Of a stretch of 64,000 nt of DNA, positions 35,801 to 47,359 are shown piece by piece. Below the pieces are notes generated by a model. The model was not told the origin of the DNA. It saw nothing but the letters and a program-made list of their open reading frames with translations, and made no database searches. The first letter of the stretch is position 1. Each line of letters starts with the position of its first letter. A program made the position numbers and the translations under genes. Source of the stretch: Mycobacterium lacus (GTDB taxonomy: Bacteria > Actinomycetota > Actinomycetes > Mycobacteriales > Mycobacteriaceae); contig NZ_AP022581.1 of NCBI RefSeq assembly GCF_010731535.1, positions 2,117,952 through 2,181,951 on the forward strand, in the 5' to 3' direction.

Positions 35801-36392
35801 AGCGCTGGCCCGACAAGCACGCGAGAACACCCTGCACCCAATCCTGTCAACGCTGGTCACCACCCGCCCCCAAGCCGCAACCACCAGCCCCGATGGACTA
35901 GCCACTCAGCTGGCCGGCCACACCCCCCAACACCAACTGGCCACCCTCACCACGACGGTGATCAATGCGACCGCTGCCGTGCTGGCCCACCCCGATGCGG
36001 CCACCCTCGATCCCGACCTACCCTTCAAAAACCTCGGCATCGACTCCCTGACCGCCCTGGAACTCCGCAACACCTTGACCCGCCACACCGGCCTACCCCT
36101 GCCGGCCACCCTGGTCTTCGACCACCCCACGCCCACCGCCATCGCCCAGCACTTGATGAGCCTGCTCACCGATGCGGCCACCCCGACCCCCGCCAGCATC
36201 GACCATGTCAAACAGATTCAAGAATTGGTCGCATCGATTCCTGCTGAACGCTTAGCACGAGCCAACGTATTGGCCGTCTTGCAACGACTAATGCTGGATG
36301 ACGCCGATACCGTCACTCATCGGCACAAGAAATCTGATATTGCGAATATGAGTTTGGAGGACTTGGTCGCTACGGTGCTGCCCAATCACTGA
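31569..36392 (+). CDS. Megasynthase 1, segment C: AT2, DH, ER, KR, ACP2 and C-terminal docking
   Basis: The frame resumes after several C-run length changes between 31150 and 31330. AT2 has 'GHSQGE' (31837) and YASH (32142), so methylmalonyl-CoA. DH (32670-33500) has the catalytic His at 32772, but the usual HxxxGxxxxP reads '[10 protein letters not shown]', with Asp for Gly; the Asp partner is in '[10 protein letters not shown]'. ER (34150-35080) has '[11 protein letters not shown]'. KR (35100-35640) has 'ITGGTGMLGS' and LED in place of LDD. ACP2 Ser is at 36045. The last 65 residues ('ELVASIPAERLARANVLAVL', 'SLEDLVATVLPNH') resemble the C-terminus of Pks12 and should dock with megasynthase 2. 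The stop at 36392 is a true gene end; the next gene starts 33 bp later. Confidence 0.88.
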   Translation: MFIFPGQGAQHPTMATQLHTHHPHFTETLNQCDHALHPWTGWSVRDVIHQNPGAPPLDRVEVIQPVLFTIMVSLAELLRSHGITPDAVIGHSQGEIAAAYIAGALPLDQAAKIIALRSQALSTLPGHGAMASVRLTPEQLHPHLQPWNTTLTIAAINGPTHTIISGDTTAMKQFSTHCQQHGIHIRAIAVDYASHSPQVTHLRQHLLHELADLTPQPSRIPLYTTVHSALTPQPLDTTTMNAHYWYRNLREPVRFHDSITTLLTQGEHLFIELSAHPVLAPALTDTLANTPEHHQSAVITTLHRDHPDLDSITTTLAHLHTHGHSPTWTTLYPGAHNLPLPTYPFQHHPYWLTPPTGLDVSAAGLDKPDHPFLGALTDLADQGQIVLTGRLSTTAHGWLAGHKVDDTVVFPATGYIDLLLQAGEYAQYPVIDELVLHTPLALFDHTPTDVQITVQAVADNGRRPFSLHSRTGGTHGPTAWTLHATGALSTGADLVSGPLSTPPGVDPIDQDSFYQDLAQQGFHYEPPFRSLRGIGHHPTLRNTVHAEVALPADTDITGYGIHPALLDAALHPLAAAFYDTDHTSDPATPRLPFAFTGVTLHAIGATSLHVQLTSTGADTFTLHATDPAGAPVITIDTLTLRARPNHISPAVPAALRDRLFHLEWPCLPEDAFPPVATPPVWAVITTDPSRLPPSLRNGPFHSELARIELTHTDLVVWPLPQADPADADYLQHVHSLTRRTVTQLQDWLTRPDTLDTRLVIITNHAVSVNVYDQAPDLAHAAAWALIHSAQNEHPDRITVLDIDTTPATDRTIINVLAALATPTRAQAGEPQLALRHGIAHRPRLTPSLALTPPQAPTWQLTTTGKGVLANPALVPTEPATVLPPGQIRVAIRAAGLSFRDIDVALGAISGDGLGREGAGVVIETAPDVTTVAPGDAVMGLFPNNAFAPNAITDHRMVVAIPAGWSFTQAASVPVAFLTAYTALVERAQLSAGQRVLIHAGTGGVGQAAIQIAHHVGAEIFATASPHKHSVLADLGIPRQHIASSRTLDFIDAFHHVTNGLGMDVVLNSLRGDFIDGSLQLLSRGGCFIELGNTDIRLASDVNTAHPGVDYQAYDLANTPADSLSRTWNALTELFTAGVLKPIPTTSYGLVQAPQAFSDMSQALHTGKIVLTPPKVLDPDGTVLITGGTGMLGSLFAEHMVTQYGARNLLLVSRGGPSAPGAAELHQHLTSLGAQVNITACDTSNPTELAALLADIPSRHRLTAVIHTAGVLEDAVITEMTADQLDTVLTAKADSAWHLHRLTTDKDLDTFILFSSVSALLGAPGQAAYAAANAFLDALAQQRHRQQPGATSLAWGYWQTPSGMTAHLTSLDHTRMTRNGLAPIPTEHGLALFDTALTHHQPNLILTPLNKRALARQARENTLHPILSTLVTTRPQAATTSPDGLATQLAGHTPQHQLATLTTTVINATAAVLAHPDAATLDPDLPFKNLGIDSLTALELRNTLTRHTGLPLPATLVFDHPTPTAIAQHLMSLLTDAATPTPASIDHVKQIQELVASIPAERLARANVLAVLQRLMLDDADTVTHRHKKSDIANMSLEDLVATVLPNH

Positions 36393-36425
36393 CTCTGGCG
36401 CCGTTAGCTTCAAGATAAGGACGCA

Positions 36426-38003
36426 ATGGAAATTTCACTAGAAAAAGTAACAGAAGCTCTGCGAAAGTCTCTAATTGAGAATGAGAGTTTAAAGCAACTA
36501 TTGGCATCGGCATTTGAGCCGATCGCGGTGGTGGGGATGGCGTGCCGGTTGCCCGGCGGGGTGGATTCGGCGCAAGCGTTGTGGGAGTTGGTCCACAACG
36601 GCATCGACGCGGTCGGGGCTTTCCCCAGCGACCGGGGCTGGGATCTGGCGGGATTGTTTGACCCCGATCCCGACGCGGTCGGCAAAACCTACACCCGCTC
36701 GGGAGCATTTTTGACCGACGCCGCCGGGTTTGACGCCGAATTCTTCGGGATCTCACCCCGCGAAGCCACCGCGATGGACCCCCAACAACGACTACTGCTG
36801 GAAGTGTGTTGGGAAGCGCTGGAAACCGCCGGCATCGACCCCACCACCCTGCAAGGCTCCGACACCGGAGTATTCGCCGGGGTCGGAGTGCAGGGCTATG
36901 GGACCCCCGGTGCGGGCGGTGCCGACGGGGTGGAGGGTTACGGGTTGACCGGGGCGGCCACCAGCGTGGCCTCGGGTCGGGTGGCCTACGTGTTAGGGCT
37001 ACAAGGCCCAGCGATCACCATCGACACCGCCTGTTCCTCATCGCTGGTGGCCACCCACCTGGCATGCCAATCACTGCGCAACAACGAATCCAGCCTGGCC
37101 CTAGCCGGCGGGGTCACCGTGATGAGCACCCCGGCACCATTCATCGAGTTCGCCCGCCAACGCGGCCTGGCCGCTGATGGCCGATGTAAACCATTCGCCG
37201 CCGCCGCCGACGGCACCGGCTGGGGCGAAGGCGCCGCCGTGCTAGTGCTCGAACGGCTCAGCGACGCCCACCGCCACCACCACCGCGTCCTCGCCGTCAT
37301 CGCCGGATCAGCGATCAACCAAGACGGCGCCTCCAACGGCCTGACCGCCCCCAACGGACCCGCCCAACAACGGGTCATCACCCAAGCCGCCGCCAACGCC
37401 GCCATCCCCCTCGACCACGTCGATGTCGTAGAAGCCCACGGCACCGGCACCACCCTCGGCGACCCGATCGAAGCCGGGGCACTACTGGCCACCTACGGCG
37501 CCAGCCCCCACCGCCAACACCCCCTATGGCTGGGATCGGTCAAATCCAACATCGGCCACACCCAAGCCGCCGCCGGAACCGCCGGGCTGATCAAAATGAT
37601 CACCGCCCTCAACCACGCCGTGCTGCCGCCGACCCTGCACGTGGACCAACCCAGCCCACACATCGACTGGTCAACCGGAACCATACGATTGCTGACCACC
37701 GCCCAGCCATGGCCAAGCACCGATCACCCCCGCACCGCAGCAGTGTCCTCCTTCGGCATCAGCGGCACCAACGCACACCTGATCATCCAGCAAGCCCCCA
37801 CCCCACCACCACCACCACCACCCACCCCGCAACCAGCCAACCCCCTACGGATCTGGCCGCTTTCCGCCCGCACCCCCACAGCCCTTAACGCCTGCCGCCC
37901 GACTACACCAACACCTACGCGAACACCCCCCCACCACCCGCACCTTCCCATCCCACCACCACCACCGACCCCAACGCACTCCTACACGCCCTGCACGCAC
38001 TAG
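36426..38003 (+). CDS. Megasynthase 2, segment D: N-terminal docking helix and KS3
   Basis: The ATG at 36426, 33 bp after the end of megasynthase 1, opens a short docking helix ('[20 protein letters not shown]') that should pair with the C-terminal tail of megasynthase 1. KS3 follows directly (36516-37790) with Cys at 37032, 'EAHGTGTT' and 'KSNIGHTQ' intact. The linker after KS3 is Pro-rich, C-run-rich and about 60 bp shorter than the equivalent linker at 26725-26960. It loses the frame near 37893, and the stop at 38003 separates KS3 from its AT. The shortening also removes the helical part of the linker, so either the sequence here is poorly assembled or the gene is damaged. Confidence 0.82.
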   Translation: MEISLEKVTEALRKSLIENESLKQLLASAFEPIAVVGMACRLPGGVDSAQALWELVHNGIDAVGAFPSDRGWDLAGLFDPDPDAVGKTYTRSGAFLTDAAGFDAEFFGISPREATAMDPQQRLLLEVCWEALETAGIDPTTLQGSDTGVFAGVGVQGYGTPGAGGADGVEGYGLTGAATSVASGRVAYVLGLQGPAITIDTACSSSLVATHLACQSLRNNESSLALAGGVTVMSTPAPFIEFARQRGLAADGRCKPFAAAADGTGWGEGAAVLVLERLSDAHRHHHRVLAVIAGSAINQDGASNGLTAPNGPAQQRVITQAAANAAIPLDHVDVVEAHGTGTTLGDPIEAGALLATYGASPHRQHPLWLGSVKSNIGHTQAAAGTAGLIKMITALNHAVLPPTLHVDQPSPHIDWSTGTIRLLTTAQPWPSTDHPRTAAVSSFGISGTNAHLIIQQAPTPPPPPPPTPQPANPLRIWPLSARTPTALNACRPTTPTPTRTPPHHPHLPIPPPPPTPTHSYTPCTH

Positions 38004-39298
38004 CCACCAACCAACCCCACCCCGGCCACACACCCCCACCTCGCCCACCACCCACCCAAAACCGTGTTCATCTTCCCCGGCCAAGGCGCCCAACACCCCA
38101 CCATGGCCACCCAGCTGCACACCCACCACCCCCACTTCACCGAAACCCTCAACCAGGTGTGCGCAGCCTTCGACGCCCATCTCGAGGTTCCCCTCGCCGA
38201 GGTGATCTTCGCCCACCCCGGTAGCGCCCAGGCTGAGCTGCTCAACCAAACCATGTACGCCCAGCCGGCGCTGTTCGCCTTCGGCGTGGCCATGCATGCC
38301 CTACTCACCCAAACCGGGATCACCCCGGACTACCTGCTGGGTCATTCCGTGGGCGAACTAACCGCGGCCCACATCGCCGGCGTGTTCACCCTGCAAGACG
38401 CCGCGGTATTGGTCAGCGCACGCGGCCGACTGATGCAGGCCTGCGCTGCGGGCGCAATGATGGCCATCACCGCCAGCGAAGCCGACCTCGACACGCTGCT
38501 ACCCCACTATCCCCAAGTGGCCCTGGCCGCGATCAACGGCCCCACCTCGGTGGTGGTTTCCGGGCCGACCGATCAAATCCAGCGCCTCAGCCAACACTGC
38601 ACCGCAGCCCATTACCAAGTCACCCCACTGCGGGTCAGCCACGCATTCCACTCGGCGTCGATGGACCCAGCAGCAGCCGAATTCGAACGCATCACCACCG
38701 GGGTGAAGCTCAACACGCCCACCGCCGCGATCATCTCCACACTCACCGGCCAACCCGCCACCGCCGACCAACTCACCTCCCCCCACTACTGGGCCCGCCA
38801 ACTACGCGAACCAGTCCGATTCCACGACAGCATCACCACCTTGCTCACCCAAGGCGAACACCTATTCATAGAACTATCCGCACACCCAGTACTAGCCCCC
38901 GCCCTCACCGACACCCTGGCCAACACCCCCGAACACCACCAATCAGCAGTCATCACCACCCTGCACCGCGACCACCCCGACCTCGACAGCATCACCACCA
39001 CCCTGGCCCACCTGCACACCCACGGCCACAGCCCAACCTGGACAACCCTCTACCCCGGCGCCCACAACCTGCCACTACCCACCTACCCCTTCCAACACCA
39101 CCCCTACTGGCTAACCCCGCCGACAGGTCTAGATGTCAGCGCCGCCGGGCTTGACAAGCCCGATCACCCCTTTTTGGGCGCGCTGACCGAGCTGGCCGAC
39201 CAAGGCCAAATCGTGTTGACCGGACGGCTATCGACAACCGCACACGGTTGGCTAGCCGGCCACAAGGTCGATGACACCGTGGTGTTCCCGGCGACCGG
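36513..39298 (+). repeat. PKS module repeat, copy 3 (KS3-AT3, malonyl type, plus DH start)
   Basis: It is near-identical to copy 1 across KS and AT, and to copy 2 across KS, the AT tail and the first 180 bp of DH (39120-39298). The KS-AT linker at 37866-38060 is about 60 bp shorter than in copy 1. Confidence 0.88.
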
Positions 39299-42200
39299 GT
39301 TTATTGATGTGGTCCTGAAGGCCTGTGAGTACGTTGGTTGTCCGGTCATTGATGAGCTGATTTTGCAGGCTCCTCTGGTCCTTGCCGCGGGCGCTGCCGC
39401 TGATCTGCAGATCAGCGTGCATCCTTTCGACGAGCAGGGCCGGCGGGCTTTTAGCGTCCACGCGCGCACCGGTAATTACCCGCACAGGGGTTCCACCTGG
39501 ACCGCGCATGCCAGCGGTACGCTGAGCAACCGACCCTCCACCCCGCCTTCTCGGACTTCACCTTCAGCTGGTGCAGAGGTCATCACCGCCGTCGAGCGAG
39601 ACAGTTTCTATGAGCAGCTCGCCCAGCAGGGCTTGCGTTACGACGGCGCGTTTTGCTCGTTGCAGGGCATGGGCAGCGACCCGGTTAACCCCAACATTAT
39701 TCATGCCGAGGTGGCGTTGCCCGCTGACATCGATAGCAGCGGCTATGGTATCCACCCCGCCCTACTTGACGCCGCCCTCCATCCCCTGGCCACGGCGTTC
39801 TACGACACCGACCACACCAGTGACCCAGCAACACCGCGGCTTCCGTCCGCATTCGCCGGGGTCACCTTGCACGCTTTCGGGGCCACCAGACTCCACGTCC
39901 AACTCACATCCACCGGAGCGGACACCTTCGCACTACACGCCACCGACCCCGCCGGCGCCCCCGTCATCACCATCGACACAGTCACCCTGCGGGCTCTTCC
40001 CGACACCGACAGTCTCCAACACGCCGCCGGGGTTTCGCGGGAGGGTTTGTTTGAGTTGGCCTGGCCGGCGCTATCGGCTGAGGTCCTTCCCGCCGCGCGG
40101 GTTCTACCGGCGTGGGCGCTGATCAGTGAGCAGCCCGAGCTTTTCCCCGCTGGTCTGGATGAAGGGCTTGTTTATTCCGATATGGCCGCGGTGGACTCCT
40201 GGCCGGCATTGGTGGTTTGGGATCTAGCGTCGCCGCCGCCCAGCGGTGATCACCCCGATCCTTTACAGCGGGTGCATGCCTTGACCCGTCATGTCCTGGC
40301 TGGGCTGCAAACCTGGTTGGCCCGCGCTGACACTATCGAGACTCACTTGGTGATCCTCACCCGCCATGCGGTAAGCATCAGCCCCGATGATCGGGCCCCC
40401 GACCTAGCCCACGCCGCGGTGTGGGGCTTGCTCCACACCGCACAGAACGAGCACCCGGGCCGAATCTTTGTGGTCGATATCGATACCACGTCGACTACTG
40501 AGCACACCCTGATCAAGGTCTTAGCCGCCCTGGCCAACCCCGCCCGGCGACCCAGCACAGAGCCTCAACTTGCTTTGCGCGACGGTGTGGTCCATGGCCC
40601 CCGACTCACCCGGGCCCAGATACCCGCACGGCCCCACACCGCGTCCACCCCCGTCGCGTTCGATCCTGAGGGCACGGTGTTGGTTACCGGGGGCACCGGG
40701 ACGTTGGGTGGCGTTTTTGCTGAGCATCTGGTCACTGGTTACGGTGTTCGGCATCTGGTGTTGGTGTCTCGCAGCGGCATGACCGCTCCCGGGGCGGACG
40801 ATCTTTATCAGCGGTTGACGCAGCTGGGCGCCCAGGTCAGCATCACCGCCTGTGACACCAGCGACGCCGAGCAACTGGCTGCGGTATTGGCCGGCATCCG
40901 TGCCCAAAACCGGTTATGTGCTGTGATCCACACCGCCGGGGTTCTCGCTGACGCGGTGGTCAGTGAGCTGACCGGTGACCAACTCGACACCGTGTTGGCC
41001 GCGAAAGCCGACGCCGCTTGGCATCTTCATCGACTGACCGCTGATGCTGAGCTGGACGCATTTGTGGTGTTCTCCTCGGCGGCGGGGGTCCTAGGGGCCA
41101 TCGGGCAAGCCAATTATGCGGCGGCTAACGCTTTCCTGGACGCGCTTGCCCAGCAACGCCGCCGCAAACGTTTGCCGGCAACCAGTTTGGCGTGGGGTTA
41201 CTGGCAAACGGCCAGCACGATGACCGCGGGTCTGGACGTGGTGGACCGGGCCCGGTTCACCCGTAACAACCTGATTCCGATCACCACCGAGCACGGTCTG
41301 GCTTTGTTCGATGCCGCGCTGGCATGCCGACACCCCAGCCTGGTCCCGGCCCCGCTCAACACCCGCGCGCTGGCTCGTCAAGCACGGCACGGCGCCGTGC
41401 CGGCGATCTTCTCGGCTCTGATCACCCCTCGTCGGCAGGCCAGCACCACCATCACCGCCGACACGTTAACCACAAAGCTGGCCGGCCAGACCCCGCAACA
41501 ACAACTGGCCACCCTGACCCGCCTGGTTACCGCTACCACCGCCGCCGTGTTGGCCCATCCCGACCCGGCCGCCCTCGATCCCGACCGACCGTTTAAAGAC
41601 CTCGGGATGGACTCGCTGAGCGCTCTTGAACTCCGCAACACCTTGACCCGACACACCGGCCTACCCCTGCCGGCGACCCTGGCCTTCGACCACCTCACCC
41701 CCGCCGCGACCGCCCGCCACCTGACCAGTCTGCTCACCGCCGCTACCGATGCCATCACGCCAGGATCCGCACCCACGGTGGACGCATCGGGCTTTGTCTT
41801 AGGTCCCCACGTGCGCCCGCAACGGTTGCCGTTGTCGTTTGCCCAACGCCGGTTGTGGTTCAGCCAACAGACCGCTGCCTCTGCGCCGATCTACAACATT
41901 CCGTTGGCGCTGCGGTTGACCGGGGATCTCGATGTGGAGGCACTTCGCGCAGCCATCGGCGATGTGATCGAACGCCACGAAAGCTTGCGCGCACTGTTCA
42001 TCTGTGAGCAGGGAACCCCCTATCAGCAAATATTGACGATCGACGAGTACGAACCGGTTTTTGCCGTCATCGATGTCTGTGACGAACAACAGCTCGCCCA
42101 CCGGATAAGTAACGCTGCAGGCTATCTGTTCGATTTGGCAATCGAGATCCCGATCCGCGCCGAGCTATTGAAACTTTCGGCCGTTGAACACGTGTTGGTG

Positions 42201-44603
42201 GTGGTGATCCACCACATCGCCGCAGACGGCGCCTCGATGGTAGCTTTCTTTTCTGATCTCGTGCGTGCCTATGCTGCCCGCGGCGAAGGCCATAAGCCCC
42301 AGTGGTCGCCGCTATCACTGCAATACGCCGACTACACACTTTGGCAGCACGAATTCTTAGGTAGCCATGAGGACCCAGAAAGTGTGCTATCACGTCAGCT
42401 GGCCTATTGGCATTCCGAGCTGAAGGGGGCACCCGAGCAGACGGTGTTGCCGTTTGATCGGCCGCGACCCGCCCGGCAGTCCTTTGCCGGTGACGTGGTC
42501 GATTTCGTCATCGACACCGACCTGCAAAGGCGGGTCAAGGAGTTAGCTCAAAGCTGCGAAGCGACGGCATCGATGGTGTTTCAAGCCGCGCTAGCGGTGC
42601 TGTTGCACAAACTGGGCGCCGGTGATGACGTGATGATCGGCGGGCTCATCAGCGGGCGCACCGACGCCGCGCTCGCCGAGCTGGTCGGGTTCTTCGTCAA
42701 CACCTGGGTTTTGCGTGTCCAGATAGCTGGAAATCCCAGTTTCACCGAATTACTGGCCCAGGTGAGGCGAAAGGCACTGGCCGCCTACAACCATCAAGAC
42801 GTTCCCTTCGAACACGTAGTGCAACGGCTCAACCCCACCCGCTCGACGGCGCACCACCCACTCTTTCAAGTGGCTTTCGTGTTGCAAAATACTCCGCTAC
42901 CAACGATGAAGTTCCCAGGGCTATGGGCGCAACCGATACCCACACGTCCCCATGGCGCCAAATTCGATCTCCAGATTGAAATTGTCGCCCCGCAACAGCC
43001 GCCCGGCCGGCCCCCGCAACCCCTGCCGGCCAGCATCGAATACGCCACCGACATTTTCGATCGCGACACCGTCACCACTATCGTCGCCTACTACCTGCGC
43101 ATCCTCACCGCACTGACTGCCGACCCTGAACTGCGGTTATCGTCGCTTGGTCTGCTTGATGACACCGCCCGCGCTCGCCTGGATGAGTGGGGTAATCGCG
43201 CGACATTGACCACCACCCCAACCATGGCATCGGTTCCGGCGCTGTTTGCTGCGCAGGTGAGGCGCACACCCGAAGCGGTCGCGCTGACCTTTGCGGGCAC
43301 CTCGTGCCGTTACCGCGACCTCGATGAGGTGTCTAACCGTCTGGCTCACCGATTGGCCGACCGGGGGATCGGTCCTGGTGATGTGGTGGCGCTGATGTTC
43401 GAGCGCTCGGCGCAAGCCGTTGTGGCGATCCTGGCGGTCTTGAAGACCGGGGCGGCCTATCTGCCGGTCGACCCGATGCTGCCGCGGGCGCGGATCGCGT
43501 TCATGCTCGAGGATGCCGAACCGGTGGCGGTGTTGAGCACCGCCGAGCTGGCGGGCCGGCTGGACGGGTGCCCCGTCATCGACGTCGATGACCCCGTCAC
43601 CAACACCTCCTACCCCAGCCACCCGCTGCCGCACCCAAGCCCCGAGAACCTCGCCTACATCCTCTACACCTCCGGCACCACCGGAACCCCCAAAGGTGTT
43701 GCCGTCACCCACCACAACATCACCCAACTCATCGCGGCACCAGGCTCGTTCGCACCCGCGGCGGGACAAGCGATAACGCAATGCCATTCGTACGCCTTCG
43801 ACCTTTCCGTATTTGAGATTTGGGGCGCGCTCCTGCACGGCGGGCGGCTGGTGGTGATACCCGAATCGATCACCCGTTCCCCGACGGACTTTCACGCCAT
43901 GCTGGTCTCCGAAAAAGTCGACATGCTGGTTCAAACCCCCTCCGCGGTCACGGTGTTGGCGCCCCAGCGCTTGGAATCAGTGGCATTGGTCGTCGGCGGT
44001 GAGGCCTGCCCCGCCGAGGTCGTGGACCGCTGGGCCGACGGGCGGGTAATGGTCAATCAGTACGGCCCGACCGAAACCACGATGTACGTGTCGATGAGCG
44101 CGCCGTTGAAACCAGGTTCGGGAACCGCACCGATCGGCCGCCCGGTGCCGGGCGCGGCATTGTTCGTGCTGGACCGGTGGCTGCGGCCAGTGCCCGCCGG
44201 CGTGGTCGGTGAGTTGTACATCGCCGGCGCCGGGGTGGCTTGTGGCTACTGGCGCCGATCGGCATTGACCGCATCCCGGTTCGTGGCCTGCCCCTTCGGC
44301 GATCCCGGCGTGCGGATGTATCGCAGCGGAGACCTGGTCCGCTGGAGCGCCGACGGCCAACTGCACTACGTCGGCCGCGCCGACGAACAAGTCAAGCTCC
44401 GCGGATACCGCATCGAACCCGCCGAAATCGCCACCACCATGACCGAACTCGACGGCGTCGAGCACGCCGTGGTCATCGCCCGCGAGGACCACCCGGCGAC
44501 AAACGCCTGGTGGCCTACGTCGTTGGCGCGGCCGACCCGGCTCACCTGCGCGCTCAGCTGGCCGAGCGGCTGCCCCACTACATGGTGCCCGCAGCCGTCG
44601 TAG
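38064..44603 (+). CDS. Megasynthase 2, segment E: AT3, DH, KR, ACP3, C1 and most of A1
   Basis: AT3 (38064-39110) has 'GHSVGE' and 'HAFH' (malonyl-CoA) and is almost base-identical to AT1. DH (39165-39990) again has '[10 protein letters not shown]'. KR (40660-41200) has '[10 protein letters not shown]' and '[20 protein letters not shown]'. There is no ER, so the product should be alpha,beta-unsaturated. ACP3 has 'LGMDSLSAL' near 41605. Then the NRPS part: condensation domain C1 (41810-43180; '[11 protein letters not shown]') and adenylation domain A1 (43190-44490; '[14 protein letters not shown]', 'NQYGPTETT', 'YRSGDLVRW'). This polypeptide directly joins PKS to NRPS, with C1 condensing the polyketide onto the first amino acid. 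One C is missing near 44493 relative to the copy at 47640, shifting to a stop at 44603. Confidence 0.87.
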   Translation: MFIFPGQGAQHPTMATQLHTHHPHFTETLNQVCAAFDAHLEVPLAEVIFAHPGSAQAELLNQTMYAQPALFAFGVAMHALLTQTGITPDYLLGHSVGELTAAHIAGVFTLQDAAVLVSARGRLMQACAAGAMMAITASEADLDTLLPHYPQVALAAINGPTSVVVSGPTDQIQRLSQHCTAAHYQVTPLRVSHAFHSASMDPAAAEFERITTGVKLNTPTAAIISTLTGQPATADQLTSPHYWARQLREPVRFHDSITTLLTQGEHLFIELSAHPVLAPALTDTLANTPEHHQSAVITTLHRDHPDLDSITTTLAHLHTHGHSPTWTTLYPGAHNLPLPTYPFQHHPYWLTPPTGLDVSAAGLDKPDHPFLGALTELADQGQIVLTGRLSTTAHGWLAGHKVDDTVVFPATGFIDVVLKACEYVGCPVIDELILQAPLVLAAGAAADLQISVHPFDEQGRRAFSVHARTGNYPHRGSTWTAHASGTLSNRPSTPPSRTSPSAGAEVITAVERDSFYEQLAQQGLRYDGAFCSLQGMGSDPVNPNIIHAEVALPADIDSSGYGIHPALLDAALHPLATAFYDTDHTSDPATPRLPSAFAGVTLHAFGATRLHVQLTSTGADTFALHATDPAGAPVITIDTVTLRALPDTDSLQHAAGVSREGLFELAWPALSAEVLPAARVLPAWALISEQPELFPAGLDEGLVYSDMAAVDSWPALVVWDLASPPPSGDHPDPLQRVHALTRHVLAGLQTWLARADTIETHLVILTRHAVSISPDDRAPDLAHAAVWGLLHTAQNEHPGRIFVVDIDTTSTTEHTLIKVLAALANPARRPSTEPQLALRDGVVHGPRLTRAQIPARPHTASTPVAFDPEGTVLVTGGTGTLGGVFAEHLVTGYGVRHLVLVSRSGMTAPGADDLYQRLTQLGAQVSITACDTSDAEQLAAVLAGIRAQNRLCAVIHTAGVLADAVVSELTGDQLDTVLAAKADAAWHLHRLTADAELDAFVVFSSAAGVLGAIGQANYAAANAFLDALAQQRRRKRLPATSLAWGYWQTASTMTAGLDVVDRARFTRNNLIPITTEHGLALFDAALACRHPSLVPAPLNTRALARQARHGAVPAIFSALITPRRQASTTITADTLTTKLAGQTPQQQLATLTRLVTATTAAVLAHPDPAALDPDRPFKDLGMDSLSALELRNTLTRHTGLPLPATLAFDHLTPAATARHLTSLLTAATDAITPGSAPTVDASGFVLGPHVRPQRLPLSFAQRRLWFSQQTAASAPIYNIPLALRLTGDLDVEALRAAIGDVIERHESLRALFICEQGTPYQQILTIDEYEPVFAVIDVCDEQQLAHRISNAAGYLFDLAIEIPIRAELLKLSAVEHVLVVVIHHIAADGASMVAFFSDLVRAYAARGEGHKPQWSPLSLQYADYTLWQHEFLGSHEDPESVLSRQLAYWHSELKGAPEQTVLPFDRPRPARQSFAGDVVDFVIDTDLQRRVKELAQSCEATASMVFQAALAVLLHKLGAGDDVMIGGLISGRTDAALAELVGFFVNTWVLRVQIAGNPSFTELLAQVRRKALAAYNHQDVPFEHVVQRLNPTRSTAHHPLFQVAFVLQNTPLPTMKFPGLWAQPIPTRPHGAKFDLQIEIVAPQQPPGRPPQPLPASIEYATDIFDRDTVTTIVAYYLRILTALTADPELRLSSLGLLDDTARARLDEWGNRATLTTTPTMASVPALFAAQVRRTPEAVALTFAGTSCRYRDLDEVSNRLAHRLADRGIGPGDVVALMFERSAQAVVAILAVLKTGAAYLPVDPMLPRARIAFMLEDAEPVAVLSTAELAGRLDGCPVIDVDDPVTNTSYPSHPLPHPSPENLAYILYTSGTTGTPKGVAVTHHNITQLIAAPGSFAPAAGQAITQCHSYAFDLSVFEIWGALLHGGRLVVIPESITRSPTDFHAMLVSEKVDMLVQTPSAVTVLAPQRLESVALVVGGEACPAEVVDRWADGRVMVNQYGPTETTMYVSMSAPLKPGSGTAPIGRPVPGAALFVLDRWLRPVPAGVVGELYIAGAGVACGYWRRSALTASRFVACPFGDPGVRMYRSGDLVRWSADGQLHYVGRADEQVKLRGYRIEPAEIATTMTELDGVEHAVVIAREDHPATNAWWPTSLARPTRLTCALSWPSGCPTTWCPQPS

Positions 44604-44790
44604 CGCTCGAGGCACTGCCATTGACGGTCAACGGCAAACTCGACACCCACGCCCTGCCCCCGCCCGACTACACCTCGGACCGCTACCGCGCCCCCACCAG
44701 CCCGGTCGAAGACATCCTGGCCGGCATCTACGCCCAGGTACTCGGGCTGGACCGGGTCGGGGTCGACGACTCCTTCTTCGACCTGGGCGG
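43187..44790 (+). repeat. Adenylation-domain direct repeat, copy 1 (A1)
   Basis: About 1.6 kb essentially identical to 46336-47941, running from the C-A linker through the whole A domain into the start of the carrier domain. The one-base difference near 44493 breaks the frame. Confidence 0.92.
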
Positions 44791-47359
44791 GGACTCGCTT
44801 TCGGCGATGCGCGTGATCGCGGCCATCAATACCACCCTCGATGCCCAGCTGCGGGTACGCGCCGTGTTCGACGCACCCACGGTGGCCCAGTTGGCGCCCC
44901 ACATCGGCGTGTGTTCACCTCCACGCATGCCCCTGATGGCCGGAGAGCGGCCCGCGGTGGCGCCGTTGTCGTTTGCCCAACACCGGTTGTGGTTCCTCGA
45001 CCAACTGGAGGGACCATCGCCCGTCTACAACATGGCGTGGGCGCTGCGATTGCGAGGTCAGCTCGACGTCGACGCATTGGCCCGCGCGCTGACCGACGTA
45101 GTGGACCGCCATGAAAGCCTGCGGACGGTGTTCACCGCGGTCGACGGGACACCGCGGCAACTGGTGTTGCCCCGCGGGGGATCGGACGTCGGCTGGCGAG
45201 TCGTCGATGCGACCCGGTGGCCGGAAAACCGGCTGCGTGAGGAGATCGACCTCGCGGCCCGCCACAATTTCGACCTGGCAGGCGAAATCCCCTTGCGTGC
45301 ATGCCTTTTCAACGTCGCTAAGCATGACCACGTGCTGGTTCTCACCGTGCACCACATCGCCGCCGACGGCTGGTCACTGACCCCACTGACGGCCGATCTG
45401 AACACGGCCTATGCGTGCCGGCGTGCCGGGCGGGCACCGGAGTGGCCTGAATTGACGGTGCAGTACGTCGACTACACATTGTGGCAGCGCGCATATCTCG
45501 GCGATCTCACCGACAGACACAGCGGCATCGCCACCCAGCTGGAGTTCTGGGAAAACGCCCTAGCCGGGATGCCCGAACGCCTCGACCTGCCCACCGACCG
45601 CCCCTACCCCCAGGTCGCCGATCACCGCGGCGCCCTGGTGACCGTTCACTGGACGGCCGCGCTGCAACGGCGGGTGGCCATTCTGGCCCGCGAACACCAC
45701 GCCACCGGCTTCATGGTCGTCCACGCGGCCCTGGCCGCGCTGCTATCCCAACTCAGCGCCAACCCGGATGTGGCGGTAGGGATCCCGGTCGCCGGGCGCG
45801 CCCACCCCGCGCTCGACGACCTGGTCGGCATGTTCGTCAATACTCTGGTCCTGCGCGTCGACCTCGGTGGCGATCCGACCTTCACCCAACTGCTCACGCA
45901 AGTGCGCACGCGCAGCCTGGAGGCCTTCGACCACCAGGACGTGCCCTTCGAGGTGCTCGTCGATCGACTGAACCCGACCCGGTCCATGACCCATCACCCC
46001 CTGGTTCAGGTGATGTTGGCGTGGCAAAACTTCGCACATCACCGTGACCCGCGGATCACCCTGGACGATCTGGACGTCACGCCCACGCCGGTGGACACCC
46101 GGGCGGCCCGCATGGACCTGGTGTTTTCCCTAGCCGAACGCTTCACCGACGCCGGTGAACCCGCCGGAATCGAAGTCGCCGTGGAGTATCGCACCGATGT
46201 TTTCGACGCGACCACGATCCATGCTTTCGTCGACCGGTTGCACACGCTGTTGATGGCCATGACGGCTGATCCGGGGCGGCGGTTGTCGTCGGTGGATCTG
46301 TTGGATGACACCGAACGTCGCCGCCTCGACACCTGGGGTAATCGCGCGACATTGACCACCACCCCAACCATGGCATCGGTTCCGGCGCTGTTTGCTGCGC
46401 AGGTGAGGCGCACACCCGAAGCGGTCGCGCTGACCTTTGCGGGCACCTCGTGCCGTTACCGCGACCTCGATGAGGTGTCTAACCGTCTGGCTCACCGATT
46501 GGCCGACCGGGGGATCGGTCCTGGTGATGTGGTGGCGCTGATGTTCGAGCGCTCGGCGCAAGCCGTTGTGGCGATCCTGGCGGTCTTGAAGACCGGGGCG
46601 GCCTATCTGCCGGTCGACCCGATGCTGCCGCGGGCGCGGATCGCGTTCATGCTCGAGGATGCCGAACCGGTGGCGGTGTTGAGCACCGCCGAGCTGGCGG
46701 GCCGGCTGGACGGGTGCCCCGTCATCGACGTCGATGACCCCGTCACCAACACCTCCTACCCCAGCCACCCGCTGCCGCACCCAAGCCCCGAGAACCTCGC
46801 CTACATCCTCTACACCTCCGGCACCACCGGAACCCCCAAAGGTGTTGCCGTCACCCACCACAACATCACCCAACTCATCGCGGCACCAGGCTCGTTCGCA
46901 CCCGCGGCGGGACAAGCGATAACGCAATGCCATTCGTACGCCTTCGACCTTTCCGTATTTGAGATTTGGGGCGCGCTCCTGCACGGCGGGCGGCTGGTGG
47001 TGATACCCGAATCGATCACCCGTTCCCCGACGGACTTTCACGCCATGCTGGTCTCCGAAAAAGTCGACATGCTGGTTCAAACCCCCTCCGCGGTCACGGT
47101 GTTGGCGCCCCAGCGCTTGGAATCAGTGGCATTGGTCGTCGGCGGTGAGGCCTGCCACCGCCGAGGTCGTGGACCGCTGGGCCGACGGGCGGGTAATGGT
47201 CAATCAGTACGGCCCGACCGAAACCACGATGTACGTGTCGATGAGCGCGCCGTTGAAACCAGGTTCGGGAACCGCACCGATCGGCCGCCCGGTGCCGGGC
47301 GCGGCATTGTTCGTGCTGGACCGGTGGCTGCGGCCAGTGCCCGCCGGCGTGGTCGGTGA
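44494..47359 (+). CDS. Megasynthase 2, segment F: end of A1, PCP1, C2 and most of A2
   Basis: The frame picks up the A1 C-terminus ('[20 protein letters not shown]' with '[10 protein letters not shown]' carrying the A10 Lys). PCP1 has '[10 protein letters not shown]' (Ser near 44795), followed by condensation domain C2 (44950-46330; '[10 protein letters not shown]' near 45352) and A2 (46340 on). From about 46336 the DNA is essentially identical to A1. One extra A at about 47155 ('tgccaccgcc' against 'tgccccgcc' in the A1 copy) throws the frame to a stop at 47359. There is no natural start here; this is a continuation of the same gene. Confidence 0.83.

Noticed and set aside
25363..39298. Long direct repeats as a possible CRISPR array or transposon
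   Set aside because: The repeats are kilobase-scale coding modules in frame with PKS domains, without short repeat-spacer structure, terminal inverted repeats or transposase.
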